The notes: generated from the sequence alone by a model not told the origin. 17,843 nt of DNA from M0108 sp044228695 (GCA_044228695.1 JBGAUK010000075.1:1-17843); one strand, 5' to 3'; counted from the first letter of the stretch, positions 1 through 7,247 are shown. Translations and numbers: made by a program.

Positions 1-530
1 TTGGCGCCATCGGGCGGCACCACATCCAACTCAAAACGGGCCGTGTAAGGGCGGTACTCCAGTTCCTCGCCCAACGGTGCGCCGCAGGCCGCGCAGGTCT
101 CGGGCCGGTGGCGTTCCTCGGCATCCACAGGCAACTGCTGCGTGCGGCTGACACCGGGCGCGCCCTTGCGCCTTCCTGGTCGGCCTGGCTTGGCCTCGTC
201 CCGGGGCTTCGCCTCGCCCTCAGGCCCCGTGCTGCCCGGCTTGACATCCTGGCCTGCCGCCGCATCGGCTTGGGCTGGCTCCGTGGGGGCTTCGGCTTCG
301 ACCACAGCGTCCTGGGGCGCGCTCTTCTCGTCTTCACCGCCGTCGCCCTTCGCCCAGGGGGGGCGGGTGCTCGGCGGGCGCGAACTATTCGATGGATTCT
401 GGTTCAGCCGGTCATGGGCTTCCTTCAAGTCCGCCAGCAACTTCCCCGACAACAACCGCAACGACTCCGCCGGCAAGCCGCGCAGGTAGTCTTCGTCGAG
501 CTGTTTGAGGTCGTGATCGCTGAGGTGCAT
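1..530 (-). CDS. IS66-family transposase, N-terminal part (runs off left edge)
   Basis: Translating the minus strand from the ATG at 530 gives 176 residues of open frame that continue past position 1. Residues 1-45 form a helical leader ending in RLNQNPSNSSRPPS (41-54), the N-terminal signature of IS66-family TnpC transposases (usual form LNQNSxNSSxPPS). A long acidic, alanine/proline-rich linker follows (about 60-125), then a zinc-finger start with C146 and C149 (ETCAACGAPL). The catalytic DDE core lies outside the window. Full-length proteins are around 500 residues, so about a third is seen. A GTG in frame at 584 is an alternative start, just after an in-frame TAG, but the ATG matches the usual family start. 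No clear Shine-Dalgarno is visible. No tnpA/tnpB is seen upstream, which would fit the IS66 subgroup carrying only the large transposase (inference). Confidence 0.9.
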   Translation of the reverse strand, partial: MHLSDHDLKQLDEDYLRGLPAESLRLLSGKLLADLKEAHDRLNQNPSNSSRPPSTRPPWAKGDGGEDEKSAPQDAVVEAEAPTEPAQADAAAGQDVKPGSTGPEGEAKPRDEAKPGRPGRRKGAPGVSRTQQLPVDAEERHRPETCAACGAPLGEELEYRPYTARFELDVVPPDGA

Positions 531-658
531 GTCCGCGCCGCCGTCGCCCCGCGCTTGGGGCCCATTGTTGAGGGCGGATCTTCTCACATCGTGCTAGGTT
601 TGTCCGCTAGGCATCGGTAATTTCAACGGTTGTTTGGCAGGGGGGCTGAATGGGTACG
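1..658 (-). mobile_element. IS66-family insertion sequence, right-hand end (partial)
   Basis: The transposase gene reads out of the left edge and its upstream end abuts a cytochrome gene that loses its family-like sequence after the codon at 661-659 (Gly60). The element boundary is therefore placed between about 595 and 658; the exact end could not be fixed because the other terminus and the 8-bp target duplication typical of IS66 are outside the window. The stretch 531-622 between transposase start and cytochrome stop holds no further gene that I can see. Confidence 0.7.
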
Positions 659-838
659 GCCGGGGTTCTCGGTCATGTGGCAATCGACGCACTCCTGGCC
701 CGCAGGTGTGCCCCAATCGACCCCGACCTGGCCGGGCGGGCGGTCCGCTTGGGCAGGCCCGTAGGCCAGCAACAGGGCCACGCCGGCCAGGGTACTGAAA
801 AGCCAAGCGACCTTGCGGCCTTGGCGGCTGATTTTCAT
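623..838 (-). pseudogene. Multihaem c-type cytochrome, 5' fragment cut by IS66 insertion
   Basis: Starts at ATG 838 behind a strong ribosome site (AAAGGAG, 8 nt upstream). Residues 1-31 are a classic Sec signal peptide: basic start (KISRQGRK), hydrophobic core, and a cleavage-like AQA ending at residue 31. The mature part contains one haem-binding motif, CVDCH at residues 50-54, followed by MTENPG. A first CxxCH followed by a TPG-like motif resembles the N-terminus of octahaem/hydroxylamine-oxidoreductase-type periplasmic cytochromes; that subfamily is an inference from a short piece. After Gly60 the frame runs only 11 more residues (RTHSAPLPNNR) to a stop at 623, and these look like insertion-sequence end rather than cytochrome. 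The remainder of the gene, if still present, would lie beyond the left edge on the far side of the element. Confidence 0.75.
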
Positions 839-1022
839 TGACGCTCTCCTTTGAGGTGGAACAGGCTCTCCCGGCTGCTTGGAACCGGATAGAGGCGATA
901 CTCGGACTTTGGGCAGGCACGTCGGCACCCTTGTTCGCGTCCTTGATTTACCGCTCCCGGTCCCCCGCGCCCCGTTGCTTTGTGCTTCTTCATGGCGCGC
1001 GTCGCACTCACCCACGGGCGAA

Positions 1023-1061
1023 TTTATAGAGGGCTGGGGAATTCGCCTTGATCTAGGTCAA
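1023..1061 (-). promoter_or_regulatory. FNR/FixK/DNR-type operator and -10 box upstream of the broken cytochrome
   Basis: TTGATCTAGGTCAA at 1048-1061 matches the FNR/FixK half-sites TTGA-N6-TCAA exactly and lies in a larger inverted repeat (CCTTGA...TCAAGG, 1046-1063). Read on the minus strand, a -10-like TATAAA is at 1028-1023, which would put the operator centre about 40 bp upstream of the likely transcription start, the spacing of class II FNR activation. A start near 1015 leaves a leader of about 175 nt before the cytochrome ATG at 838. This indicates oxygen- or nitrogen-oxide-controlled expression of the cytochrome. The operator could in principle also serve something on the plus strand, but only a toxin remnant lies there. 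Confidence 0.6.
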
Positions 1062-1081
1062 GGAGCGCGAGGGGAATCTGA

Positions 1082-1354
1082 TTGTTGCCAGGAGCTTTTC
1101 CCGAACGGGGACGCATGGTCCCGGAGGTGGGTATTAGCCGAATTCGGGAGATGATCTTCGGGGCCTATCGCGTGATCTACAGTGTTGGCGACCGCGTCGT
1201 CATTCTCACCGTTCGTCGCGGGAGCCAGCTCTTACGGCCCAGTGAACTGGATGCTGCCTTAAAGGGGCCAAGCGCCAAACTAGGCCAGGATCAGGCCGCG
1301 GACTCGGGGCTGAACCCCGCCAGGGCCTCGGTGGCCTGGCGATCGGCATGGTAG
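1082..1354 (+). pseudogene. ParE/RelE-family toxin C-terminal remnant
   Basis: The first 50 or so residues read FPERGRMVPEVG...IREMIFGAYRVIYSV...ILTVRRGSQLL, the C-terminal half of ParE/RelE-family toxins (usual form FPxxGRxVPE, IRExxxGxYRxxY, and a closing HGxR-like motif). An in-frame TGA at 1079-1081 sits directly before the first possible start (TTG 1082), and no other frame upstream supplies the missing N-terminal helices, so about half of a normal 95-100-residue toxin is absent. No ParD-like antitoxin is visible. After LRPSELD the frame runs on without family likeness and overlaps the 3' end of lipA on the other strand. Most likely a dead remnant of a toxin-antitoxin module. Confidence 0.65.
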
Positions 1355-2289
1355 GAAGAGCGCACCATGGCGCCACTCGCGACATTGACAAAACCCAGGG
1401 CCTCGCCCGCGCGGCGCAGGCTGGCGAACTCATCCGGGGTCCAGTAGCGGGACACCGGCAGATGGGAGCGGCTGGGGGCCAGGTACTGGCCCAGGGTGAG
1501 CATATCGCAACCCTGGGCGCGCAGGTCGGCCATGACCGCCAGCACCTCGTCCTCCTCCTCGCCGAGGCCGAGCATGAGGCCGGATTTGGTGGGAATCGCG
1601 GGATGGCGCACCTTGAAGGCGCCAAGCAAGGCCAGGGAGCCGGCATAGTCGGCGCCGGGGCGGGCCCGGGTGTAGAGGCGGGGCACCGTCTCCAGGTTGT
1701 GATTGAAAAGGCCCGGCAGGCCGTCGCCCGTGAATTGGTCGAGGGCCAGGGACTCCCGGCCGCGGAAGTCCGGCACCAGGATCTCCAGACGCGTGCTCGA
1801 GGCGCGGCGGCGGATGGCGCGCAGACAGGCGGCGAAGTGGCCAGCGCCACCATCCCGCAGGTCATCGCGATCGACGGAGGTGATGACCACGTAGTCCAGG
1901 CCCAGGACGGCGATGGACTGGGCCAGGTGCTCGGGCTCATCCGGATCAGGGGGCGCCGGGCGACCATGGGCCACGTCGCAGAAGGGGCACCGGCGGGTGC
2001 AGACATCCCCCAGGATCATGAAGGTGGCGGTGCCATGATTGAAGCACTCGCCCAGGTTGGGGCACTGGGCCTCCTCGCAGACGGTCGTCAGCCTGGCCTC
2101 GCGCAGCAGCCGCTTGATGCGGGTCACCCCCGGCCCGATGGGGGCGCGGGCACGAATCCAGGCGGGCTTGCGCAGGGGCTCAACCGCCGACTCCACCTTG
2201 ACGGGGATGCGCGCCACCTTGTCCAGACCCCGCTGATGGGTCTCCGGGGTGGCGCGGGAAGGGGCAGCGAGAGACGGGGTTTCGGTCAT
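1291..2289 (-). CDS. lipA: Lipoyl synthase (radical SAM)
   Basis: LipA inserts two sulfur atoms into protein-bound octanoyl groups to form lipoyl cofactor for the pyruvate and 2-oxoglutarate dehydrogenases and the glycine cleavage system. Translation gives 332 residues, normal for the family. The auxiliary cluster motif CEEAQCPNLGEC supplies C71, C76 and C82; the radical-SAM motif CTRRCPFC supplies C97, C101 and C104. The C-terminal RSSY motif (310-313), whose serine ligates the auxiliary cluster, is present, so the enzyme looks complete. The frame is open a further 212 codons upstream, but that part overlaps lutC and is not LipA-like; MTETPSL at 2289 is the right start. It lies 53 nt behind lutC on the same strand and is probably co-transcribed with lutABC. 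No lipB is nearby. Confidence 0.96.
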   Translation of the reverse strand: MTETPSLAAPSRATPETHQRGLDKVARIPVKVESAVEPLRKPAWIRARAPIGPGVTRIKRLLREARLTTVCEEAQCPNLGECFNHGTATFMILGDVCTRRCPFCDVAHGRPAPPDPDEPEHLAQSIAVLGLDYVVITSVDRDDLRDGGAGHFAACLRAIRRRASSTRLEILVPDFRGRESLALDQFTGDGLPGLFNHNLETVPRLYTRARPGADYAGSLALLGAFKVRHPAIPTKSGLMLGLGEEEDEVLAVMADLRAQGCDMLTLGQYLAPSRSHLPVSRYWTPDEFASLRRAGEALGFVNVASGAMVRSSYHADRQATEALAGFSPESAA

Positions 2290-2342
2290 GGGGTCGTTCC
2301 GGGGGTTTGAGGGGCCTGGGGGGATACGATCCGGCGCCAGGA

Positions 2343-3017
2343 TCAGGCACCGCCCGCCAGGCCGGGGTCCTGTCGCACCAGGACCAGTAGTTCCTTGGGG
2401 CCATGCACGCCATAGGCCAGGGTCTGCTCGATATCCGCCGACTTGGAGGGGCCGGTTATCAGCAGGGCATTGGTGGGCAGGCCCTGCCCCACCCAGTCCT
2501 CCGCTACTAGGAATTCGTGGAAGGTCGAGCGGATGCGGCGGGCGTCCAGCACCACGGCATGGATGGGGGGCACCAGCGACAGCAGGCGGGGCTCCTGGAC
2601 GCTGGGCCAGAGGACCAGGGAGCCGGTCTCGGCGATGGCGCCGAGGCAGCCGGTCAGACTCGCATCCGTGTTGGCAAAGAGATCCTGTCGGCAGGTCTCT
2701 ACCGGTTCGCGATGAGGAATCAGGCGTATAGCCTCGCCGTCGGGCCAACCCTGCTCCAGTTCCTGGCCCAGCTCGGTCCCGGGGGCATAGCGCAGATTGC
2801 TGGCGTCCCTGGCGCGCAGCCAGGCGAAGAGGCGAAGCGGCCAGTCCGCGCCAACCAGAACCACCTCGCCGCGCACCGCCTCCAGGGCCTCCCGGAAGCG
2901 ACTCAGCCGCTCCTGGGGGGACCAAGCGAAGCGACGCACTGGATTTTCGGGCAGGGGGCGCGCGACCGGGTGCCGGGCGCGCAAACGAGACAGGATGGCG
3001 GCGCGGGGGTCACTCAT
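2343..3017 (-). CDS. lutC: L-lactate utilisation protein LutC (LUD domain; LldG-type)
   Basis: A 224-residue protein of the LUD/YkgG family. The signature is GAIAETGSLVLWPS in mid-protein followed by LLSLVPPIHAVVL; the C-terminal HGPKELLVLV is also typical. It acts with LutA and LutB in the cytoplasmic iron-sulfur complex that oxidises L-lactate to pyruvate (known from Bacillus LutABC and Shewanella LldEFG). Its own role is less defined than that of the cluster-bearing partners, and it has no cysteine-cluster motif. It lies 125 nt downstream of lutB, a larger gap than elsewhere in this operon, and that gap contains hairpins. No good ribosome site is visible in front of ATG 3017. Downstream is lipA. 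Confidence 0.92.
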   Translation of the reverse strand: MSDPRAAILSRLRARHPVARPLPENPVRRFAWSPQERLSRFREALEAVRGEVVLVGADWPLRLFAWLRARDASNLRYAPGTELGQELEQGWPDGEAIRLIPHREPVETCRQDLFANTDASLTGCLGAIAETGSLVLWPSVQEPRLLSLVPPIHAVVLDARRIRSTFHEFLVAEDWVGQGLPTNALLITGPSKSADIEQTLAYGVHGPKELLVLVRQDPGLAGGA

Positions 3018-3073
3018 GGCGAGAATCAGCGGCCAGCAATAAAGGTGTCGGAGCCCGATGGCTTAGGTAGGGT

Positions 3074-3119
3074 GCCAGCGGCTGGCAAGGGCCAGGAGGG
3101 GAAAAGGGGCCGAGCCCCT
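3074..3119 (-). terminator. Two hairpins between lutB and lutC; possible attenuator
   Basis: In the direction of lut transcription the first hairpin is AGGGGC-TCG-GCCCCT (3119-3105), followed by TTTCCCC, so the stem ends in a short U-run like a weak intrinsic terminator. About 20 nt further on, GCCAGC-C-GCTGGC (3086-3074) forms a second perfect inverted repeat. Together they fill the unusually long gap between lutB and lutC. They could partly stop transcription or protect the 3' end of the lutAB message. The stems are short, so the assignment is tentative. Confidence 0.35.
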
Positions 3120-3142
3120 GATCATTAGCAGCCATTTCGCAT

Positions 3143-4555
3143 TCATTCACCCCGAAAGCCCTCCGATCGCGCCAACTCATGGAGACTGCGGGGGGCAATG
3201 GGGGGCGCGGACCGGGTCCGGGTCCAGGGGCCCAGGTGTTTGGGCACCAGCCAGCGCAGCCGGGTGCCCAGACCCGTCAGACTTCGATAAAGGGTCGGGG
3301 AGGCGTTGACCCAACGCCACAGGGCCCAGATCAGCCGATGCAGGGGCTTGCGGCGGCTGCCTTGGCCAACCACCTGGGAGCCCTTGCGACCTCGCACCCC
3401 CTCGGCGCGCAAACGTCGCAGCAGGGCCGGCAGGGGGATGCGCACCGGGCAGACCTCGCCACAGGCGCCACATAGACTGGAGGCATCCGCCAACTCGCCC
3501 AGGCCATCGAGGCCCTGGAGTTGGGGTTCGAGGACGCTGCCAATGGGGCCGGGATAGACGGTGCCATAGGCGTGGCCGCCCAGACGGGAATAGACAGGGC
3601 AGTGATTCATGCAGGCGCCGCAGCGAATACACCGCAGGGTGGAACTCAGTTGGGAATCGCCATGGATGCGGGAACGACCATTGTCCAGCAGGACCAGATG
3701 GACCTCGCGGGGACCGTCCAGCTCGCCTTCTCGCCGGGGGCCGCTGATCATGTTGACGTAGGTGGTGATGGGCTGGCCGGTGGCGGAGCGCGTCAGCAGG
3801 GTCAGGAGGGGCGGTAACTGATCTAGGCGGGCGATGACCTTCTCGATGCCACAGACCGCGATATGGACCTGGGGCGCCGTGGTGCAGAGGCGGCCATTGC
3901 CCTCGTTCTCGACCAGGCAGAGGGTGCCGGTCTCGGCGACGGCGAAATTGACCCCGGAGAGGCCGGCGATGGCCCGGCCAAAGTGCTCCCGCATGATCCG
4001 GCGGGCGATGGCGGTCAGGCCCTCGATCTCCTCGGTGTAGGGGTACTCGGGAAAGTGGTCGGCGAAGCGTTGGGCGATCTCCACCCGGTCCTTGTGGATC
4101 GCCGGGGCTATGATGTGGGAGGGCCTTTCGTCCCCCAACTGGAGGATGAACTCCCCCAGGTCCGTCTCCACGGCGCGAATGCCCTGGGCCTCCAGATAGT
4201 GGTTGAGGCCCATCTCCTCCGAGACCATGGACTTGCCCTTGATGACCAGGTCGGCCCCGTGCCGGCGCAGGATGTCGCGGACCAGGGCATTGCCCTCCGC
4301 CGCCGTCTCCGCCCAATGCACCTGGATGCCGTTGCGCTGGCAATTGCGCTCCAGATCCTCTAGCAGATCCGGTAGATGGGCCAGGGCATGGCCGCGGATC
4401 AGCTTGCCGCGCCGACGTAGTACCGCCAGTTCATGTTCATCGGGGAAGGCCTTGTGGCGCTTGAGGACCAGCCCATCCATGGTGCGCCGGATGTTGCGGC
4501 GCACCCGCTCGTTGCCGAGGGCCTGGCTGACGCGGACGGGGAATTCAGGACTCAT
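3143..4555 (-). CDS. lutB: L-lactate utilisation iron-sulfur protein LutB (LldF-type)
   Basis: A 470-residue protein with an N-terminal LUD domain (about 60-290, with FAVAETGTLCLVENEGNGR at 204-222) and a C-terminal ferredoxin-like domain. The cluster ligands are CIRCGACMNHC (C309, C312, C315, C319) and CGACGEVC (C362, C365, C369), with CP continuing each motif, which is the standard 2x[4Fe-4S] layout of the family. It would carry electrons from lactate oxidation within the LutABC complex. It starts at ATG 4555 behind GGAG eight nt upstream, overlapping the end of lutA by 11 nt, so translation is probably coupled. No frameshift or missing ligand is seen. Confidence 0.95.
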   Translation of the reverse strand: MSPEFPVRVSQALGNERVRRNIRRTMDGLVLKRHKAFPDEHELAVLRRRGKLIRGHALAHLPDLLEDLERNCQRNGIQVHWAETAAEGNALVRDILRRHGADLVIKGKSMVSEEMGLNHYLEAQGIRAVETDLGEFILQLGDERPSHIIAPAIHKDRVEIAQRFADHFPEYPYTEEIEGLTAIARRIMREHFGRAIAGLSGVNFAVAETGTLCLVENEGNGRLCTTAPQVHIAVCGIEKVIARLDQLPPLLTLLTRSATGQPITTYVNMISGPRREGELDGPREVHLVLLDNGRSRIHGDSQLSSTLRCIRCGACMNHCPVYSRLGGHAYGTVYPGPIGSVLEPQLQGLDGLGELADASSLCGACGEVCPVRIPLPALLRRLRAEGVRGRKGSQVVGQGSRRKPLHRLIWALWRWVNASPTLYRSLTGLGTRLRWLVPKHLGPWTRTRSAPPIAPRSLHELARSEGFRGE

Positions 4556-5309
4556 GGGTGCGCTCCCACAGCAATTCGGCGATGTGCTTGACCGCGGGCC
4601 GCGGAGAGGACTGGGCGGCCGAGTCCGGGAAGTGGCGCTCCAGGGTGCCGCCCAGGTTCAGCAGACAGCCACCATCCTGGCTGACCAGAACCTGGGCGCC
4701 CGTGGCCAGGATGGCGTCGGCCTTGTCCGCCGCCATGGCCGCGGAGATCTCCGGCTGCTTGACGGCGAAGGTGCCGCCAAAGCCACAACATTCGTAGGCG
4801 TGATCGGGTTCCACCGTCTCCAGGTGGGCCAGACGCGACAGCAGGTCCGTGGCAGCGTCGGCTACCCCCATCTCGCGGCGCGCCGAGCAGGACTGATGCA
4901 GCACGACCTTGAGCGGCTCGCCGCGGTCGACCGGCCGCCAATCCAGCACCCGCGCCAGGAAATCCGTCAATTCCACCACACGCCTGGCCAGTGCCTCGGC
5001 GCGCTCCTGGTCCGGCGTCCCCGCGAACAGCTTGGGGTACTGAACCTTCATCATGCCGGCGCAGGAGGCGGAAGGCACAACCACCGGGATATCCCGGCCG
5101 AAGGTATCGAGTTGGCGCCGCGCGACCGTCCGGGCCTCCGCGTCGTAACCGGAGTTGTAGGCCGGTTGGCCACAGCAGGTCTGACCCTGGGGATAGATGA
5201 CCTCGATGCCCTCCCGCCGCAGCAGGCGCATGGCCGCCAGGCCCGCCTGGGGAAAGACCATGTCGATCAGGCAGGTGCCAAAAAAATAGACGCTACGAGG
5301 GTTTTCCAT
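4545..5309 (-). CDS. lutA: L-lactate utilisation protein LutA (LldE-type, CCG-domain)
   Basis: A 254-residue cysteine-rich CCG-domain protein, the family found in LutA/LldE, GlpC and heterodisulfide reductase B. Two cysteine blocks are visible: QTCCGQPAYNSG with C45-C46 and a C83 partner (SASCAGMMK), then HQSCSARRE and YECCGFGGTFAVKQPEIS. It is the first gene of the lut operon and is taken as the subunit handling the lactate-derived electrons with LutB. The start is set at ATG 5309, because MENPRSVYFFGTCLID matches the family start; a TTG ten codons upstream (5339) is possible. No strong ribosome site precedes either. A TATATT at 5361-5356 on the minus strand could be a -10 box, without a convincing -35. 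No lactate permease or LutR-type regulator is in the window. Confidence 0.94.
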   Translation of the reverse strand: MENPRSVYFFGTCLIDMVFPQAGLAAMRLLRREGIEVIYPQGQTCCGQPAYNSGYDAEARTVARRQLDTFGRDIPVVVPSASCAGMMKVQYPKLFAGTPDQERAEALARRVVELTDFLARVLDWRPVDRGEPLKVVLHQSCSARREMGVADAATDLLSRLAHLETVEPDHAYECCGFGGTFAVKQPEISAAMAADKADAILATGAQVLVSQDGGCLLNLGGTLERHFPDSAAQSSPRPAVKHIAELLWERTHES

Positions 5310-5403
5310 TGAGCCGGCGGCCTGCGCCCTTGTTGGCAACGACGAATAGGGTTGGAATATAGCATAGCCAGATTCTTACCCGCCCATGACGAGAGCCCAC
5401 CTC

Positions 5404-6537
5404 ATGTCTGATCGCCCCCACCTGACCGACCGCCCCACTATCGCCATCCTCGCCTCCTTTTCCGGGAGCGGCGGGGTGGAGAGAATGCTGGTCAACCTGA
5501 TGCGGGGCTTCGTGGCGGAAGGGCGGGAGGTCGATCTGCTGCTGATTCGCGACCAGGGGCCCCACCTGGCCGGGCTGCCGGAGGAGATCAATCGGATTCC
5601 GCTGGGGACCCGTCATAGCCTCCTGGCGATTCCCGCCCTGGCGCGTTACTTGAGGCGGCAGAGGCCACGGGCCTTGTTGGCGGTGAAGGATCGCGCCGGA
5701 CGGGCGGCGGTGCTGGCGCGCGGGCTGGCGGGTACGGACACCCGCCTGGTGCTACGGCTGGGAACCAACCTGTCCGCCGCCATGGAGGGGCGCTCGGCCC
5801 TGGAGCGCCAGTTGCGCTATTGGCCCATTCGCCAGCTTTACCCTCACATCGACCGCATCGTGGCGGTCTCCGAGGGCGTGGCGGCGGATACGGCGACCCT
5901 CGCCCAACTACCGATCGAGGCTATCCGAGTCATCCGCAATCCGGTGATCACCCCCGATCAGGGACGGCTGGCCGCGGAGCTCTGTCCCCACCCCTGGTTC
6001 CAGAAGGAGGGGCCGCCGGTCATTCTGGGGGCCGGCCGGCTGCAACGTCAGAAAGACTTCCCCACCCTGATCCGGGCCTTCGCGCGGGTGAGCCAGGACC
6101 GCCCCTGCCGGCTGGTCATCATCGGCGAGGGCAGTGACCGCCAGGCCCTGACGGACCTGGTCCGGCAACTAGGTATTCAGCACCAGGTTGATCTCCCCGG
6201 TTTCCAGGCCAACCCCCTGCCCTTCCTGGCCGCGGCCGACCTCTTCGTCCTCTCCTCCGCCTGGGAGGGCTCGCCCAACGTCCTGACCGAGGCCATGGCC
6301 CTGGGTACGCCGGTGGTGGCGACGGATTGTCCCAGTGGCCCCGCGGAATTGCTGGACTCGGGTCGCATTGCCCCCCTGGTGCCAGTCGGGGACGTGGCGG
6401 CCCTGGCCCAGGCCATAGGCGCGACCCTGGATCGGCCGCCACCACGCGAGGTCCTGAAGGCGGCGGTGGCGGACTATGACCAGGGGCGCAGTGCCCGCAA
6501 CTACCTGGAGGAGTTGGATCAGAACCGGGTGGTCTGA
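5404..6537 (+). CDS. GT4-family glycosyltransferase (GT-B fold)
   Basis: A 377-residue retaining glycosyltransferase. The N-terminal half begins with PTIAILASFSGSGGVERMLVNL, the glycine-rich acceptor-side loop of GT4 enzymes. The C-terminal half has the nucleotide-sugar site: GAGRLQRQKDFPTLIRAF (about 209-226), then the EX7E motif EGSPNVLTE (E288, E296) followed by AMALGTPVVATDCPSGPAELL. It probably adds a sugar to a cell-surface polysaccharide or lipid at the cytoplasmic membrane; the sugar and acceptor cannot be read from sequence. The start is ATG 5404, which has GAGAG 8 nt upstream; an in-frame ATG at 5386 lacks one. It stands alone, divergent from lutA and convergent with the phosphatidyltransferase gene, with no other polysaccharide genes around it. 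Confidence 0.9.
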   Translation: MSDRPHLTDRPTIAILASFSGSGGVERMLVNLMRGFVAEGREVDLLLIRDQGPHLAGLPEEINRIPLGTRHSLLAIPALARYLRRQRPRALLAVKDRAGRAAVLARGLAGTDTRLVLRLGTNLSAAMEGRSALERQLRYWPIRQLYPHIDRIVAVSEGVAADTATLAQLPIEAIRVIRNPVITPDQGRLAAELCPHPWFQKEGPPVILGAGRLQRQKDFPTLIRAFARVSQDRPCRLVIIGEGSDRQALTDLVRQLGIQHQVDLPGFQANPLPFLAAADLFVLSSAWEGSPNVLTEAMALGTPVVATDCPSGPAELLDSGRIAPLVPVGDVAALAQAIGATLDRPPPREVLKAAVADYDQGRSARNYLEELDQNRVV

Positions 6538-6559
6538 TGCCCGGGAGGGGCGGTGCGGC

Positions 6560-7120
6560 TCAAGAATCCTCGTGCAGGCCCATGGCCCGCGCCTTGCGAG
6601 ACCAGACCCAGACATACTGAAGACCGCTGATGAGGATGGTGGCGAGGCAGGCCCAGGTCAGGGCCTCAATCAGGAAGGCAGGCAGGGGCATGGGCCCAGC
6701 ATCGGCGATGACGGCAACTACCAGGGCGATCTGCAGCAGGGTATTGAGCTTACTCGCCCAAGTTGGCGCCGGCCGGATTTCCGCGACCCGGAAGTGATAG
6801 AGGGTAGCACCGCCGACAATGATGAGGTCGCGACCGATGGCGGCCACCACGAGCCAGATGGGGATCAGCTTGAGTGCCCCCAGAACCAGAAAGCAGGCAA
6901 CCAGCAGGGTCTTGTCGGCCAAGGGGTCCAGGATACCGCCCAACTGGCTCTGCCAGTGGAATTGCTTGGCGAGAAAGCCATCGAGCCCATCGGACAGGCC
7001 CGCCAGGACAAACAACAGCAGCGCCCAGCCAAAGGCCCCCTCCAGGAGGAGTAGCACCACGGGCATCACCGCCAGCAGGCGTAGAAAGCTGATGATGTTG
7101 GGCAGATCCCTGAGTTTCAA
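6560..7120 (-). CDS. CDP-alcohol phosphatidyltransferase family membrane protein (PgsA-like)
   Basis: The protein carries the family signature D44-x2-D47-G48-x2-A51-K52-x8-G61-x3-D65-x3-D69; the usual Arg after Ala is Lys here, a conservative change. The aspartates bind the metals that activate the CDP-lipid donor for transfer to an alcohol. Four to five hydrophobic segments surround the motif, so it is an inner-membrane protein. The reading frame is open up to 7249, but that would run through the purM promoter and start; the family begins at MKLRDLPNIISFLRLL, so TTG 7120 is chosen, giving 186 residues, close to E. coli PgsA (182). AGGGG lies 11 nt upstream. Phosphatidylglycerophosphate synthase is the default guess, but the usual uvrC neighbour is absent and the alcohol substrate is uncertain, so no symbol is given. 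Confidence 0.82.
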   Translation of the reverse strand: MKLRDLPNIISFLRLLAVMPVVLLLLEGAFGWALLLFVLAGLSDGLDGFLAKQFHWQSQLGGILDPLADKTLLVACFLVLGALKLIPIWLVVAAIGRDLIIVGGATLYHFRVAEIRPAPTWASKLNTLLQIALVVAVIADAGPMPLPAFLIEALTWACLATILISGLQYVWVWSRKARAMGLHEDS

Positions 7121-7158
7121 GGCCGTAACATCCCCTGGGTAAGCGAGCAGTGGCGAGG

Positions 7159-7189
7159 ATTTTATTCCGACGGGCGCAGCTTTGTCCAA
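7159..7189 (-). promoter_or_regulatory. Candidate sigma-70 promoter for the phosphatidyltransferase gene
   Basis: On the minus strand TTGGAC (7189-7184) is followed after 17 nt by AATAAA (7166-7161); TAAAAT is an alternative -10 two bases on. Transcription would start near 7152, about 30 nt before the TTG start at 7120, which supports that start over the ATG at 7249 that lies upstream of the promoter. Confidence 0.4.
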
Positions 7190-7210
7190 GTACCGGCGGC
7201 AAGGGCCAAC

Positions 7211-7219
7211 TGCTAGAAT
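7211..7219 (+). promoter_or_regulatory. Candidate extended -10 promoter for purMN
   Basis: TGCTAGAAT carries the TGn extension and a TAGAAT hexamer about 29 nt before the purM start. No good -35 is found at the normal distance, which extended -10 promoters tolerate. I see no PurR-type operator (ACGCAAACGTTTGCGT-like) near it. Confidence 0.4.
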
Positions 7220-7247
7220 GCGCCTTGATTCATTATCGGAGCCCGTC

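Noticed and set aside
108..620. 170-residue plus-strand frame at the left edge
   Set aside because: Antisense of the IS66 transposase N-terminus, which has the recognisable family motif.
1348..2310. 320-residue plus-strand frame opposite lipA
   Set aside because: Shadow of lipA; low-complexity Gly/Ala/Gln/His composition typical of the complement of a high-GC gene.
1291..2925. 544-residue frame extending lipA upstream
   Set aside because: The upstream 212 codons overlap lutC in another frame and have no LipA likeness; LipA starts at 2289.
3177..4343. 388-residue minus-strand frame within lutB
   Set aside because: Pro/Arg/Gly-rich frame-shifted shadow of lutB, which is supported by cluster motifs.
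4203..5312. 369-residue plus-strand frame opposite lutA/lutB
   Set aside because: Antisense shadow with no domain signal; spans two real genes.
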